Assembly (NCBI GenBank): GCA_903903935.1
Contig: CAIVAX010000394.1
Coordinates: forward strand, 1-16,219
Length of the DNA: 16,219 bases
Origin: an uncultured Hyphomicrobiales bacterium
Lineage (GTDB): Bacteria > Pseudomonadota > Alphaproteobacteria > Rhizobiales > Beijerinckiaceae
Direction of reading: 5' to 3'
A program made the position numbers and the translations under genes. Positions 8,045-15,296 of the stretch are shown piece after piece. How positions within the stretch are numbered: the first letter of the stretch is position 1; each line of letters starts with the position of its first letter. Below the pieces are notes generated by a model. It did not search any database and had not been told where the DNA came from. It saw nothing but the letters and a program-made list of their open reading frames with translations.

Positions 8045-8620
8045 TTATTTGCGTTTAGGCGTGCTATTTGTATCGATCGGGCTGAATTGAATAATAACTT
8101 TATCAGCCTGATCAGGAGGCGCGGTCAATCTGGCTCTGAAATAAGTGACCTCGCCAGAGTTGAGGCGAGATTTAGGTGCCTCTGCGAGCCAATGGTAGAT
8201 TTGCTGGCCATCAGGAGCCATGATTGCAATCTGCAGGGAGGGAACAGAATTCGTTTCCTTTTTCACATTGGCCAATTGCCCCTCAATCGCCAAAACTGAA
8301 TAAGCGCCTTCTGTTAAAATCTGCGCTTTGATATTGCGTATTTCCAGGCCCAGCAGATTCACTGGCAGACCAAGCCGGCTATAGATGGGCGCGAGCCTTG
8401 GAACAGCATCAACTAATTTTTGGCGCTGCTGAATAGCGAGGGTTGTTGCAAATAGGGATAGCGCTAGAAAACTCAGTGCTTTGAAAGAGAGCGCCGCTCT
8501 GTTCTGCTTGCCAACAGATTTTCGCCGAGACAAAGCTGATGGGGCGGATCCATAAAGGGTTTCAAAGGTCGGATAAGCGAGAGGACCACTCGCAGGTTTA
8601 GCTTGCAAGGTTTCGAACAT
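8045..8620 (-). CDS. membrane-anchored protein of unknown function, related to the MJ0042 zinc-ribbon/DUF3426-type protein near ftsE
   Basis: 191 residues. The N-terminal 40 are polar and probably cytoplasmic. A single membrane segment follows at about 43-63. The rest forms a periplasmic beta-rich domain containing LGLPVNLLGLEIRNI (83-97) and VLAIEGQLANVKKE (109-122). This resembles the C-terminal part of alphaproteobacterial proteins that begin with a CxxC...CxxC zinc ribbon and are encoded divergently from ftsE. Here the zinc ribbon is absent: there is no cysteine in the protein and an in-frame stop lies three codons upstream of the ATG. No strong ribosome binding site is visible. The gene converges with mcd across 15 nt and diverges from ftsE across 186 nt. 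The function is not known to me; the ftsE neighbourhood hints at the envelope. Confidence 0.75.
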   Translation of the reverse strand: MFETLQAKPASGPLAYPTFETLYGSAPSALSRRKSVGKQNRAALSFKALSFLALSLFATTLAIQQRQKLVDAVPRLAPIYSRLGLPVNLLGLEIRNIKAQILTEGAYSVLAIEGQLANVKKETNSVPSLQIAIMAPDGQQIYHWLAEAPKSRLNSGEVTYFRARLTAPPDQADKVIIQFSPIDTNSTPKRK

Positions 8621-8806
8621 GGTGGCCCATCAGTCTTGAGTGAGCAAATATTGCTGCATCTTTATGGTTAAATTTGCATTAAGGTGCGCAATATCAGAGC
8701 TGATGGCCTCTACCTGATTGGCTTTTGCTAGCGTATGCTCCAGCTTTTAGCTTATGCTGGTGCTTGACGAATCATTCATTTTTTAGGGTAAGACGAAGAG
8801 GACAGC
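8621..8806. promoter_or_regulatory. divergent region upstream of ftsE
   Basis: These 186 nt hold no gene. A CTTGAC at 8763-8768 matches the alphaproteobacterial -35 element, reading toward ftsE. No good -10 hexamer lies 17-18 nt beyond it, so the promoter is only tentative. Short arms CCAGC (8740-8744) and GCTGG (8756-8760) could pair. The region does not encode the missing zinc ribbon of the neighbouring gene. Confidence 0.35.
8797..8801 (+). promoter_or_regulatory. ribosome binding site deciding the TTG start of ftsE
   Basis: AGAGG lies 5 nt before the TTG at 8807. The residues from this TTG, MVRFENVGLRYG, match the usual FtsE N-terminus. Confidence 0.7.
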
Positions 8807-9469
8807 TTGGTTCGATTCGAAAATGTCGGCTTGCGTTACGGAATGGGCCCAGAAATTCTCAGGGACATTTCTTTTGAGATTGAGCCGCAATCTTTTCAAT
8901 TTTTGACCGGACCTTCGGGAGCGGGCAAGACAACTTTGCTGCGGCTCATGCTGCTGGCTCTAAAGCCGACACGCGGCTTTATCAATTTTTTTGGTCGGAT
9001 GTCGAATGATCTTCTTCCCGCTGAGGTCACTCGTTTGCGCAGACGCATAGGCGTCGTTTTTCAGGATTTCCGCCTGCTGGATCATTTGACCACTTACGAA
9101 AATGTTGCGCTGCCTTTGCGCGTGCAGGGCCGTGAAGAGGCGAGCTATCGGGCCGAGGTCGTCGAGCTGTTGCAATGGGTCGGTCTGGGCGATCGTATGA
9201 ATGTGCTGCCACCCGTTTTATCGGGTGGAGAAAAGCAAAGAGCGGCAATTGCCCGTGCGCTCATCGTGCGTCCAGAATTGTTATTGGCGGATGAGCCAAC
9301 GGGTAATGTGGATCCTAGTCTTGCCCGCCGGCTCTTGCGACTGTTTACAGAATTGAACAAATCCGGCACGGCTGTTGTGATTGCCACGCATGATCTGGCG
9401 TTGATGGACCAATTCGATGGCGCTCGCCGTCTCGTTTTGGGTGATCACCGCCTGCATATTTATGATTGA
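8807..9469 (+). CDS. ftsE: cell-division ATP-binding protein FtsE
   Basis: The ATPase subunit of the FtsEX complex. It sits under the inner membrane at the division site and drives FtsX to activate periplasmic peptidoglycan remodelling. At 220 residues it has the normal FtsE length and a complete ABC set: Walker A GPSGAGKT (35-42), Q-loop Gln 86 (VVFQDFRLLD), signature LSGGE (138-142), Walker B LLLADE (158-163) and H-loop His 195. It starts with TTG at 8807. ftsX follows after 9 nt, as expected for a subunit pair. LolD-type transporters are the nearest alternative, but the N-terminus and the ftsX partner settle it. Confidence 0.96.
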   Translation: MVRFENVGLRYGMGPEILRDISFEIEPQSFQFLTGPSGAGKTTLLRLMLLALKPTRGFINFFGRMSNDLLPAEVTRLRRRIGVVFQDFRLLDHLTTYENVALPLRVQGREEASYRAEVVELLQWVGLGDRMNVLPPVLSGGEKQRAAIARALIVRPELLLADEPTGNVDPSLARRLLRLFTELNKSGTAVVIATHDLALMDQFDGARRLVLGDHRLHIYD

Positions 9470-9478
9470 GCTGCAACG

Positions 9479-10438
9479 ATGAGTTCGCGCCGGACCAAAC
9501 GAGAGCAGAAAGTGGGCGGGCAGTCTGCCAGCATTTCTGTGCGCAAGCGCATTGATCTTGTCCCCTCTGACACAACAGCAGGCCGGGCTTTGGTCACAGT
9601 CATTTCGATCATGACATTTCTCGCGGCCATTACGGCTGGCTGCGCGATCTTTATCAGTGATGCTGCATCGGAATGGCAATCGCAAATTTCACGCGAGCTC
9701 ACGATTCAGATCAAGCCCACTGATCCAAAGTTGATTGACGACCAAGTGGCCAAAGTTGTGAGCTTGGCACAAGCTACGCCGGGATTATCAGATATCCGGG
9801 CTTTTTCGCAAAAAGACTCTGAAAAAATGCTTGAACCTTGGCTGGGGGCTGGGGTTGATTTGTCAGAATTGTCCATTCCCCGCATGATTGCGGTGAAAGT
9901 CGATCCTGCCCGCAGAGCTGATCTGAAGATATTTCAGGAACAATTGAAAACGCTTTTACCCAATGCTCAGCTTGATGATCATCGTCAATGGATTGATCGC
10001 TTGGCTGCTATGGCGCGCACTTTGGTTTGGGTTGCGGTCTTTGTTTTGCTCTTGGTCATTACAGCCATGGCCTTGGCGGTGGCCTTTGCCACAAGGGGCG
10101 CGATGGCGGGAAGCAAACACATTATCGATGTGTTGCATTTTGTGGGTGCTGAGGATCGCTTCATTGCGGTGCAATTTCAAAAGATTTTTTTGCGATTGGG
10201 TTTAAAGGGGGGTGTGATTGGAGGCGCCTGCGCGCTGCTGCTCTTTGCAGCTTCAGCGGGCTTGTCGCAATTTTGGACCCTTAGCCCGGGCGGTGATCAG
10301 CTTGACGCTTTGTTTGGAACTTTTTCTCTGGGCGTCAAAGGCTATATGATTGTTGCGCTGATTGCGGTTTTGATTGCACTTTTGACCGGTTATATGTCCC
10401 GTTTGGTGGTCTTCAGACATTTAAGTGGCCTTGAGTGA
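9479..10438 (+). CDS. ftsX: cell-division permease-like protein FtsX
   Basis: The integral membrane partner of FtsE. It passes ATP-driven conformational change to cell-wall hydrolases or their activators in the periplasm. 319 residues. A basic cytoplasmic N-terminus leads to a first membrane segment (about 38-60) and a periplasmic domain (about 61-180). Three more segments follow (about 181-205, 240-263 and 287-309), the classic four-segment FtsX topology. It begins 9 nt after the ftsE stop with only a weak ribosome binding site, which suggests translational coupling. Overall sequence is divergent, as usual for FtsX, so the call rests on topology and on its position after ftsE. Confidence 0.93.
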   Translation: MSSRRTKREQKVGGQSASISVRKRIDLVPSDTTAGRALVTVISIMTFLAAITAGCAIFISDAASEWQSQISRELTIQIKPTDPKLIDDQVAKVVSLAQATPGLSDIRAFSQKDSEKMLEPWLGAGVDLSELSIPRMIAVKVDPARRADLKIFQEQLKTLLPNAQLDDHRQWIDRLAAMARTLVWVAVFVLLLVITAMALAVAFATRGAMAGSKHIIDVLHFVGAEDRFIAVQFQKIFLRLGLKGGVIGGACALLLFAASAGLSQFWTLSPGGDQLDALFGTFSLGVKGYMIVALIAVLIALLTGYMSRLVVFRHLSGLE

Positions 10439-10602
10439 AATTGTGAGTGGTAGAGATGAAATGCAAAAGCTTCTGGCATCAAACGAGAGGTGACAATCTT
10501 TGCGTTAGTGTGTCAGTTTCCTTAGCCGTGCGTGTGCCATCCATGAGCATTATTTTGCATGAATCTTGTCATAAATGAGTCAAGTTATGAACGAGTCTAA
10601 TT
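10439..10602 (+). promoter_or_regulatory. ftsX-to-YdcF gene spacer
   Basis: A 164-nt spacer, longer than elsewhere in this block. It has no clear terminator for ftsX and no confident promoter. Its 3' end carries the imperfect 16-nt repeats described separately. The downstream gene may have its own promoter here, or it may be read through from ftsEX. Confidence 0.35.
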
Positions 10603-10618
10603 ATGACTGAGTCCTTAG
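10571..10618 (+). repeat. three imperfect tandem 16-nt repeats over the YdcF-family start codon
   Basis: Three consecutive 16-nt units start at 10571, 10587 and 10603. Each has GAGTC at the same internal position; the first reads ATAAATGAGTCAAGTT and the second ATGAACGAGTCTAATT. The third contains the start codon of the downstream gene. Seen directly. It may be a local duplication or a translation-control element. Confidence 0.6.
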
Positions 10619-11250
10619 AACAGTCTTCGGATGCCATTTTGGAGTCTGGCCCAAATTGGCAAGGGATTTTCCTTTTGACGGCGTTACTCACCTTTCTTGT
10701 TCCTTTTGTAGGAGGCTATGTCTGGTTTTCTCGTCAGATTGCCTATCAAGAGGTCACTGAGGTCAAAAAAGCCGAGGGGATTATTGTCCTCACAGGTGGC
10801 GCAGACAGGGTTGCCGATGGGCTTAAAGTTCTCTCAGAGGACTATGCCGAGCGCTTGTTGATTACGGGCGTGAGCGCAGGCACTTCAGCCAGTGATATTT
10901 CCAAAAAATTCCCAAATTTTCGTGAGGCTATCGAGTGCTGCGTTGAGCTTGGCTACAAGGCGCAAAATACCGCAGGCAATGCAGAGGAGGCTTTGGCTTT
11001 TGCTAAACACCATGGCTTGCACAAGGCTCTGATCATTGTGACATCCAATTATCATATGCCGCGCACTTTGCTTGAGATGAAGGCGAGCTTGGGACACATT
11101 GAGCTCATCGCTTATCCGGTCATTCCTGAGCGTCTGAAAGGACGCTATTGGTGGAATTCGTTAGAGATGAGCCGGCTCATCTTTGGTGAATATATCAAAT
11201 ATGGCCTAGCTTATATGCGGATACTTGCACGGGCGCCGGCTAAGCATTAA
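10603..11250 (+). CDS. YdcF/SanA/ElyC family (DUF218) membrane protein
   Basis: 215 residues. A short cytoplasmic N-terminus is followed by one membrane segment (about 21-43) and a Rossmann-like domain. That domain has EGIIVLTGGADRVADGL (58-74), LLITGV (85-90), NTAGNAEEAL (122-131) and TSNYHMPRT (147-155), the family's conserved sites. Relatives in E. coli (SanA, ElyC, YdcF) affect envelope barrier function and peptidoglycan or lipid-carrier metabolism, but the biochemical activity is unsettled. It lies between ftsEX and plsC, which agrees with an envelope role. The ATG at 10603 has only a weak GAG ribosome binding site and is overlapped by a tiny upstream frame. The next in-frame ATG lies beyond the membrane segment, so this start is retained. 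Confidence 0.88.
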   Translation: MTESLEQSSDAILESGPNWQGIFLLTALLTFLVPFVGGYVWFSRQIAYQEVTEVKKAEGIIVLTGGADRVADGLKVLSEDYAERLLITGVSAGTSASDISKKFPNFREAIECCVELGYKAQNTAGNAEEALAFAKHHGLHKALIIVTSNYHMPRTLLEMKASLGHIELIAYPVIPERLKGRYWWNSLEMSRLIFGEYIKYGLAYMRILARAPAKH

Positions 11251-11282
11251 CAAAATCAGCCGGACAGAAACGCCTTGATGCG

Positions 11283-12086
11283 ATGGAGACTTGTTTCCCA
11301 ATGCTTGCTTTGAGATCACTCGTCTTCAATACGCTTTTCTACCTCTATCTCATTGGCATTATGATTGTCGGATTGCCCGCTTTATTGATAGGGCGCCGGG
11401 CCATTCTTGTTCTTGCTGATTACTGGGGTCGCGGATCCTTATGGCTGATGCGGGTGGTCTGTCATACTGAGGTAGAATTTCGCGGTCTCGAACATATCCC
11501 TCTTGAGCCCTGCATCATTGCAGCCAAACATCAATCGCTGTGGGACGTATTTGCCTTTTTAAGGTTCTTCCGGAACTTCACAGTCATTCTCAAACGCGAA
11601 TTGGCGTGGATCCCTTTATTTGGGTGGTATGTGCTGCGCGCGGATTTGATTGCGATTAATCGCAGCAAGGGAACTGCTGCTCTCAATGAGGCCAAACAAG
11701 GCGCCAAGAAGGGTTTTGAGCAAGGCCAGTCTTTGCTCATGTTTCCTGAGGGCACTCGCCGTCCGGCAGGAACTGAGCCTAATTATAAATTTGGCGTTGC
11801 GCATATTTATGCGGACAATCACGTGCCCTGCTTGCCCATAGCGCATAATTCTGGACTATTCTGGGCTCGTCGCTCATTCATCCGGCGGCCGGGCAAGATT
11901 TTGGTACAATTTCTGCCAGTCATTGAACCGGGGTTAGACCGCAAGGTCTTCTTTGCACGGCTTCAGGCAGAATTAGAAACAGCGACCAATGCCTTGATTG
12001 CCGAAACGCTCAAATCCAATCCAGAGTTACGATCTGTCCTGCCAGAGTCCTATTCCCCTTCAGGATCTCAGTCGGGCGAGAGCTAA
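11283..12086 (+). CDS. plsC: 1-acyl-sn-glycerol-3-phosphate acyltransferase
   Basis: PlsC transfers an acyl chain to lysophosphatidic acid to make phosphatidic acid, the precursor of membrane phospholipids, at the inner membrane. 267 residues. There is an N-terminal hydrophobic segment (about 13-36), then the acyltransferase blocks: HQSLWD with catalytic H83 and D88, block II around AINRS (124-128), FPEGTR (154-159) and VPCLPIAHNSG (181-191). All four motifs are intact. Two starts are possible. The ATG at 11283 is used here. The ATG at 11301 gives MLALRSLVFN, closer to family N-termini, with GGAG 12 nt before it. The gene follows the YdcF-family gene by 32 nt. It ends only 3 nt from the stop of convergent tyrC, with no obvious terminator. 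Confidence 0.93.
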   Translation: METCFPMLALRSLVFNTLFYLYLIGIMIVGLPALLIGRRAILVLADYWGRGSLWLMRVVCHTEVEFRGLEHIPLEPCIIAAKHQSLWDVFAFLRFFRNFTVILKRELAWIPLFGWYVLRADLIAINRSKGTAALNEAKQGAKKGFEQGQSLLMFPEGTRRPAGTEPNYKFGVAHIYADNHVPCLPIAHNSGLFWARRSFIRRPGKILVQFLPVIEPGLDRKVFFARLQAELETATNALIAETLKSNPELRSVLPESYSPSGSQSGES

Positions 12087-12089
12087 AGC

Positions 12090-13043
12090 TTATTTTTGAT
12101 CGCTAGACGAGTTGCGACCAAAATCGGCCTTGGGTGTTTCTTGGCCCATCTCAATAATGCTGCGCCTGATGGCTCTTGTGCGGGTGAAGAGCTGAAACAA
12201 TCCTTCGCCATCATCCTTGCGGATCATGCTCTCAAGCGCGAGCAGGTCCGCATTAAACCGCCCCAGCATTTCGAGAACAGCGTCTTTATTGTTCAAAAAC
12301 ACATCGCGCCACATCACAGGATCAGAGGCGGCAATGCGGGTGAAATCCCGAAACCCGCCAGCTGAGAATTTGATCACTTCAGATTTTGTTCCCTCTTCCA
12401 ATGCTGCAGCTGTGCCTACAATGTTAAAGGCGATCAGATGCGGCAGATGGCTGGTGATGGCGAGCACAAGATCATGATGCTCAGCGCTCATCACCTCGAC
12501 ATTTGAACCAGCGGCCAGCCAAAGAGATTTGACTTGTTCAATCGCATTCGCATCGGACTGCGGGGCTGGTGTTATGATGCACCAGCGATTGACAAACAAA
12601 GTTGCAAAACCCGCATCGGGGCCTGAAAATTCAGTTCCCGCTACAGGATGGGCAGGAATGAGATGCGTGCCCTGAGGCAAATAGGGGGCAACTTTGGCGA
12701 TGACTGAGGCTTTGACCGAGCCAACGTCAGAGACGATGGCACCCTTTTTGATGTGCGGGCCAATGCGTTTGGCCAGCGCCTCATTGGCGCCTACGGGCAC
12801 ACAGAGGATGATGAAATCTGCCTGATCAACAGCCCGCTCTGGTTCGGCGATGATTTCATCGGCAAAGCCTAATTCTTTGACGCGGGCACACACGGCTGGC
12901 GAAGAATCACACGCAATCAGGGTCTGTGCCAGGCCTTTTTGCTTGGCCATGCGCGCCAAAGAAGAGCCAATCAGGCCAAGGCCGATGATTGTTAAACGGT
13001 TGAAGAGTGGCTTAGCCACAGCTGGTCCCAGCTGATCAGCCAT
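12090..13043 (-). CDS. tyrC: prephenate/arogenate dehydrogenase
   Basis: An NAD(P)-dependent oxidative decarboxylase of tyrosine synthesis, acting on prephenate, arogenate or both. 317 residues from the chosen start. The nucleotide-binding loop is IIGLGLIGSS (G21, G23, G26). HPVAGTEFSG is the family signature, and TSHLPH supplies catalytic His. FRDFTRIAASDP is also typical. The frame is open to 13130, which would overlap hisC. I chose the ATG at 13043 because AGGA lies 6 nt upstream and the residues MADQLGPAVAKPLFNRLTII lead straight into the Rossmann strand. It is the last gene of an operon with chorismate mutase and hisC. Substrate preference cannot be read from sequence by eye. Confidence 0.94.
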   Translation of the reverse strand: MADQLGPAVAKPLFNRLTIIGLGLIGSSLARMAKQKGLAQTLIACDSSPAVCARVKELGFADEIIAEPERAVDQADFIILCVPVGANEALAKRIGPHIKKGAIVSDVGSVKASVIAKVAPYLPQGTHLIPAHPVAGTEFSGPDAGFATLFVNRWCIITPAPQSDANAIEQVKSLWLAAGSNVEVMSAEHHDLVLAITSHLPHLIAFNIVGTAAALEEGTKSEVIKFSAGGFRDFTRIAASDPVMWRDVFLNNKDAVLEMLGRFNADLLALESMIRKDDGEGLFQLFTRTRAIRRSIIEMGQETPKADFGRNSSSDQK

Positions 13044-13049
13044 AATGAA

Positions 13050-13053
13050 TCCT
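13050..13053 (-). promoter_or_regulatory. ribosome binding site deciding the tyrC start
   Basis: AGGA on the minus strand overlaps the hisC stop codon (13052-13054) and lies 6 nt before the ATG at 13043. This couples tyrC translation to hisC and argues against the longer tyrC frame. Confidence 0.65.
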
Positions 13054-14158
13054 ATTGTTTGACGAAATCGTGCAGGGCTTGGGCAATAAGCTTGGTTGCT
13101 TCTTCTGTGCCAATAGTGATGCGCAGACAATTGGGCAGTTTATAGGAGGCGACATTGCGCACGATCAGGCCGCGCTTGGTCAGGAATTGCTCAGCATCCA
13201 AAGCGCTCTTTCCCAGCGTAGTTGGAAAATGCACGAGCAGAAAATTCGCGACGCTGGGCGTAATGGTCAGACCCGCTTTGGTCACTTCCTCACTCAGCCA
13301 GGCCAACCATTTTTCATTATGCTCTGCTGCATAGGCGACATGGTCGCCATCTTCGATGGCTGCAATGCCAGCCTCAAGTGCGGGTCCATTGACATTGAAG
13401 GGGCCGCGAATGCGATTGAGCACATCGGCAACATGGTCCGGCACATAGGCCCAGCCCAGACGCAAATTGGCGAGCCCATGAATTTTTGAAAATGTCCGCG
13501 TCATCACCACATTGTCATGCGCTCTGACCAATTCCATGCCCGATGAATAATCATTACGCCGGACATATTCCGCATAAGCGCCATCAATCACCAGCATCAC
13601 ATGGGCTGGCAGATTGTCATGCAAGCGCTTGATCTCAGCCATTGAGACATAAGTGCCCGTGGGATTATTCGGATTAGCAAGAAAGACCATGCGCGTGCGC
13701 TCGGTCACATGCGCCAGAATAGCATCCACATCGGCTTTGAGATTGGTTTCGGGCACTATCACAGGTTTACCGCCCGCTGCCAGAACCGCAATCTCATAGA
13801 CGAGAAAGCCATGAGTGGTGAAAATGCCTTCATCGTCTGGGCCAATATAGGCAGAGGCGAGAAGATGCAGCAAATCATCTGAACCGCAGCCGCAGACAAT
13901 TCGAGCCGGGTCGAGGTTATATCTTTTGGCAATCGTCTCGCGCAGACGGGTTGAAGAGCCATCGGGATAATCAGCCAGCTTGTCTGCCAGTGTGCGATAG
14001 GCCGCAATGGCTTTTGGTGAGGCGCCTAGCGGCGATTCATTAGAAGAGAGCTTATAGATCTTGGCCACGCCCGGGGCGGAGCTTTTGCCCGGAACATAGG
14101 CATGAATGTCCATAATACCGGGGCGGGGGAGCGGGCGTGTTGGCTTGGCTTGTGTCAT
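13052..14158 (-). CDS. hisC: histidinol-phosphate / aromatic aminotransferase (HisC family)
   Basis: A pyridoxal-phosphate, fold-type I aminotransferase of 368 residues, the normal HisC length. Visible sites are NESPLGASP (40-48), YPDG (64-67), ANPNNPTG (161-168), DGAYAEY (192-198) and the Schiff-base lysine K225 in [19 protein letters not shown] substrate-binding Arg lies in LRITIG near the C-terminus. HisC enzymes amidate imidazole-acetol phosphate in histidine synthesis, and many also transaminate prephenate or aromatic keto acids. Placed between chorismate mutase and tyrC, with no other his genes in view, it most likely serves tyrosine and phenylalanine synthesis, perhaps in addition to histidine. 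It starts 33 nt after the chorismate mutase stop. tyrC follows after 8 nt. Confidence 0.94.
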   Translation of the reverse strand: MTQAKPTRPLPRPGIMDIHAYVPGKSSAPGVAKIYKLSSNESPLGASPKAIAAYRTLADKLADYPDGSSTRLRETIAKRYNLDPARIVCGCGSDDLLHLLASAYIGPDDEGIFTTHGFLVYEIAVLAAGGKPVIVPETNLKADVDAILAHVTERTRMVFLANPNNPTGTYVSMAEIKRLHDNLPAHVMLVIDGAYAEYVRRNDYSSGMELVRAHDNVVMTRTFSKIHGLANLRLGWAYVPDHVADVLNRIRGPFNVNGPALEAGIAAIEDGDHVAYAAEHNEKWLAWLSEEVTKAGLTITPSVANFLLVHFPTTLGKSALDAEQFLTKRGLIVRNVASYKLPNCLRITIGTEEATKLIAQALHDFVKQ

Positions 14159-14191
14159 GATCGTCTCTGAAGCTGTGCAAGATGAGGTGAT

Positions 14192-15061
14192 TTATTGATC
14201 TGTGATCTGGCTATGATCATAGCGCGCGGCATGGCTACCGACCAATTCAATGCGCGCGCGGGCTGAGCCGGCGTGATGGAGCGCTTGCTCGAGTTCCTGC
14301 GCTGTCTGTGCGCCGGGAAGCGAGACAAGCAAGGACAGGCCCACATCGGTTGCGGCATTGCCTAAAATCTCAGCCTTCAGTCGGCCCAATTGAGCAGGAA
14401 TGGCTTCATGCCAACGATCGAGTGTGATCGAGTAAATCATCACGTCTCTTGCAGCCGCTTCCGCCAAGGGCAAGGAGATCACAAAGACAGGCATTCCTGC
14501 CGGGTGATCGGGCCGCTCAATAAAGGGGACGCGGGCAATGATTTTGGGCGCATTGGCAGCGGTGAGTTTGCGCCACCAGGCCCCAGCGCTCAAGCCACCT
14601 TCAATGCGCACCATGCCCAGATCGCCAGAGGATTTGGCGACTGCTTCAATCACAGCTTGGGGACCTTGATGCTGGATGAAGGGAACTGTGAATCCAAAAT
14701 GAAAGCGAACAGAATCGCGCATAGAGGCATCGCCGCTGGCAATGTCGGCATGCACGCTATAATTGGCCTGCACATAAGTAAATGTGGCAATGATAATGCG
14801 CCAGATGCCCTCAACCGTCTCAAGCGGTAGCAATCCCTTATGGCGCTGGGCAATGCGGCGCATCATGTCGGCTTCCCGGCCGGGACGAAAAGCCGAGCCG
14901 CCGCCCTGTTTGGCTTTGACAGCGATCAGCCGATCAATGATCTGGCTGCGCTCCATCAGCAATTGGTGCATGCTGGAATCAATCCGATCAATATCCACCC
15001 TCAATTCATTGAGGAAGGTCACTGGATCAATCTCGGTCTCAGGGGTCACAGGTTTGGACAC
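14192..15061 (-). CDS. chorismate mutase (AroQ type) with a C-terminal prephenate-dehydratase-like domain
   Basis: 289 residues starting at GTG. Residues about 15-101 form an all-helical AroQ chorismate mutase that converts chorismate to prephenate. R21, R38, K49, R62, E63 and Q98 align in spacing with the E. coli active-site R11, R28, K39, R51, E52 and Q88, so the site looks intact. From about 105 to 220 the sequence resembles a worn periplasmic-binding-type or prephenate dehydratase fold: FGFTVPF, AVIEAVAKSSGDLGMV and AGAWWRKL. The TRF motif needed by true prephenate dehydratases is absent. The last 65 residues might be regulatory and ACT-like, but I cannot confirm this. It is first in the operon with hisC and tyrC and diverges from metX. 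Only a weak ribosome binding site precedes the GTG, and an in-frame stop a little further upstream leaves no better start. Confidence 0.9.
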   Translation of the reverse strand: MSKPVTPETEIDPVTFLNELRVDIDRIDSSMHQLLMERSQIIDRLIAVKAKQGGGSAFRPGREADMMRRIAQRHKGLLPLETVEGIWRIIIATFTYVQANYSVHADIASGDASMRDSVRFHFGFTVPFIQHQGPQAVIEAVAKSSGDLGMVRIEGGLSAGAWWRKLTAANAPKIIARVPFIERPDHPAGMPVFVISLPLAEAAARDVMIYSITLDRWHEAIPAQLGRLKAEILGNAATDVGLSLLVSLPGAQTAQELEQALHHAGSARARIELVGSHAARYDHSQITDQ

Positions 15062-15113
15062 GGCCGGTCTCGAATGAGATAAGGATGGTCATTTCATAAG
15101 GTCCGCCATGCGA

Positions 15114-15195
15114 CTTGGCAAAGGAAACAAGCAGGTCTTGGCAAAGGAAAGAAGAGCGTCTTGGCAAAGGAAACTTTAAGACTGAGGCAAAGGAC
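15114..15195 (+). repeat. 23-nt tandem repeat array, four phased copies of GGCAAAGGA
   Basis: GGCAAAGGA recurs at 15117-15125, 15140-15148, 15163-15171 and 15186-15194, exactly 23 nt apart each time. The first three share the longer core CTTGGCAAAGGAAA; the fourth is degenerate outside the core. Seen directly. It could be stacked operator sites or a neutral tandem duplication. Confidence 0.85.
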
Positions 15196-15235
15196 GTCCG
15201 ATCGCCTGCTCAGCACCCGCATCAGGGCAGGCAGG

Positions 15236-15265
15236 CTTGACTTGACCAGCCCCGGCCGACTAAAT
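15236..15265 (+). promoter_or_regulatory. candidate metX promoter
   Basis: CTTGAC (15236-15241) and CTAAAT (15260-15265) are 18 nt apart. This is close to the CTTGAC / CTATAT pattern of rhizobial housekeeping promoters. A second CTTGAC overlaps at 15241-15246 but is too close to use the same -10. Transcription would begin near 15272, about 25 nt before the metX ATG. Confidence 0.5.
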
Positions 15266-15277
15266 AACAAACAAGAC

Positions 15278-15293
15278 GTTCGAAAGATCGAAC
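15278..15293 (+). promoter_or_regulatory. hairpin immediately before the metX start codon
   Basis: GTTCGA, loop AAGA, TCGAAC form a perfect 6-bp stem with a tetraloop, ending 3 nt before the ATG at 15297. It covers the place where a Shine-Dalgarno sequence would sit; none is visible. It may reduce or regulate translation. Seen directly; the role is inferred. Confidence 0.55.
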
Positions 15294-15296
15294 AAA

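Larger units (their letters stand above)
15062..15296. promoter_or_regulatory. divergent region between the aromatic operon and metX
   Basis: These 235 nt contain no gene. They hold a phased 23-nt repeat array (15114-15195), an 8-nt palindrome GGACGTCC (15192-15199), a 6-bp inverted repeat GCCTGC/GCAGGC (15204-15209 and 15227-15232), a metX promoter candidate and a start-proximal hairpin. The density of structure suggests regulation of one or both flanking operons. Confidence 0.6.

Noticed and set aside
13044..13130. 29-residue N-terminal extension of TyrC overlapping hisC
   Set aside because: The ATG at 13043 has its own ribosome binding site and begins just before the Rossmann motif.
15190..15200. 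MetJ-like box (GGACGTCC resembling AGACGTCT)
   Set aside because: A single palindrome rather than tandem 8-mers, and MetJ is a gammaproteobacterial regulator.
15062..15296. SAM-II riboswitch upstream of metX
   Set aside because: Expected from related genomes, so I looked for the conserved TGATTT...ACGTTAAA...GCTAAA pattern with its pseudoknot. Only an isolated ACTAAATAAC is present, and the candidate promoter leaves too short a leader.
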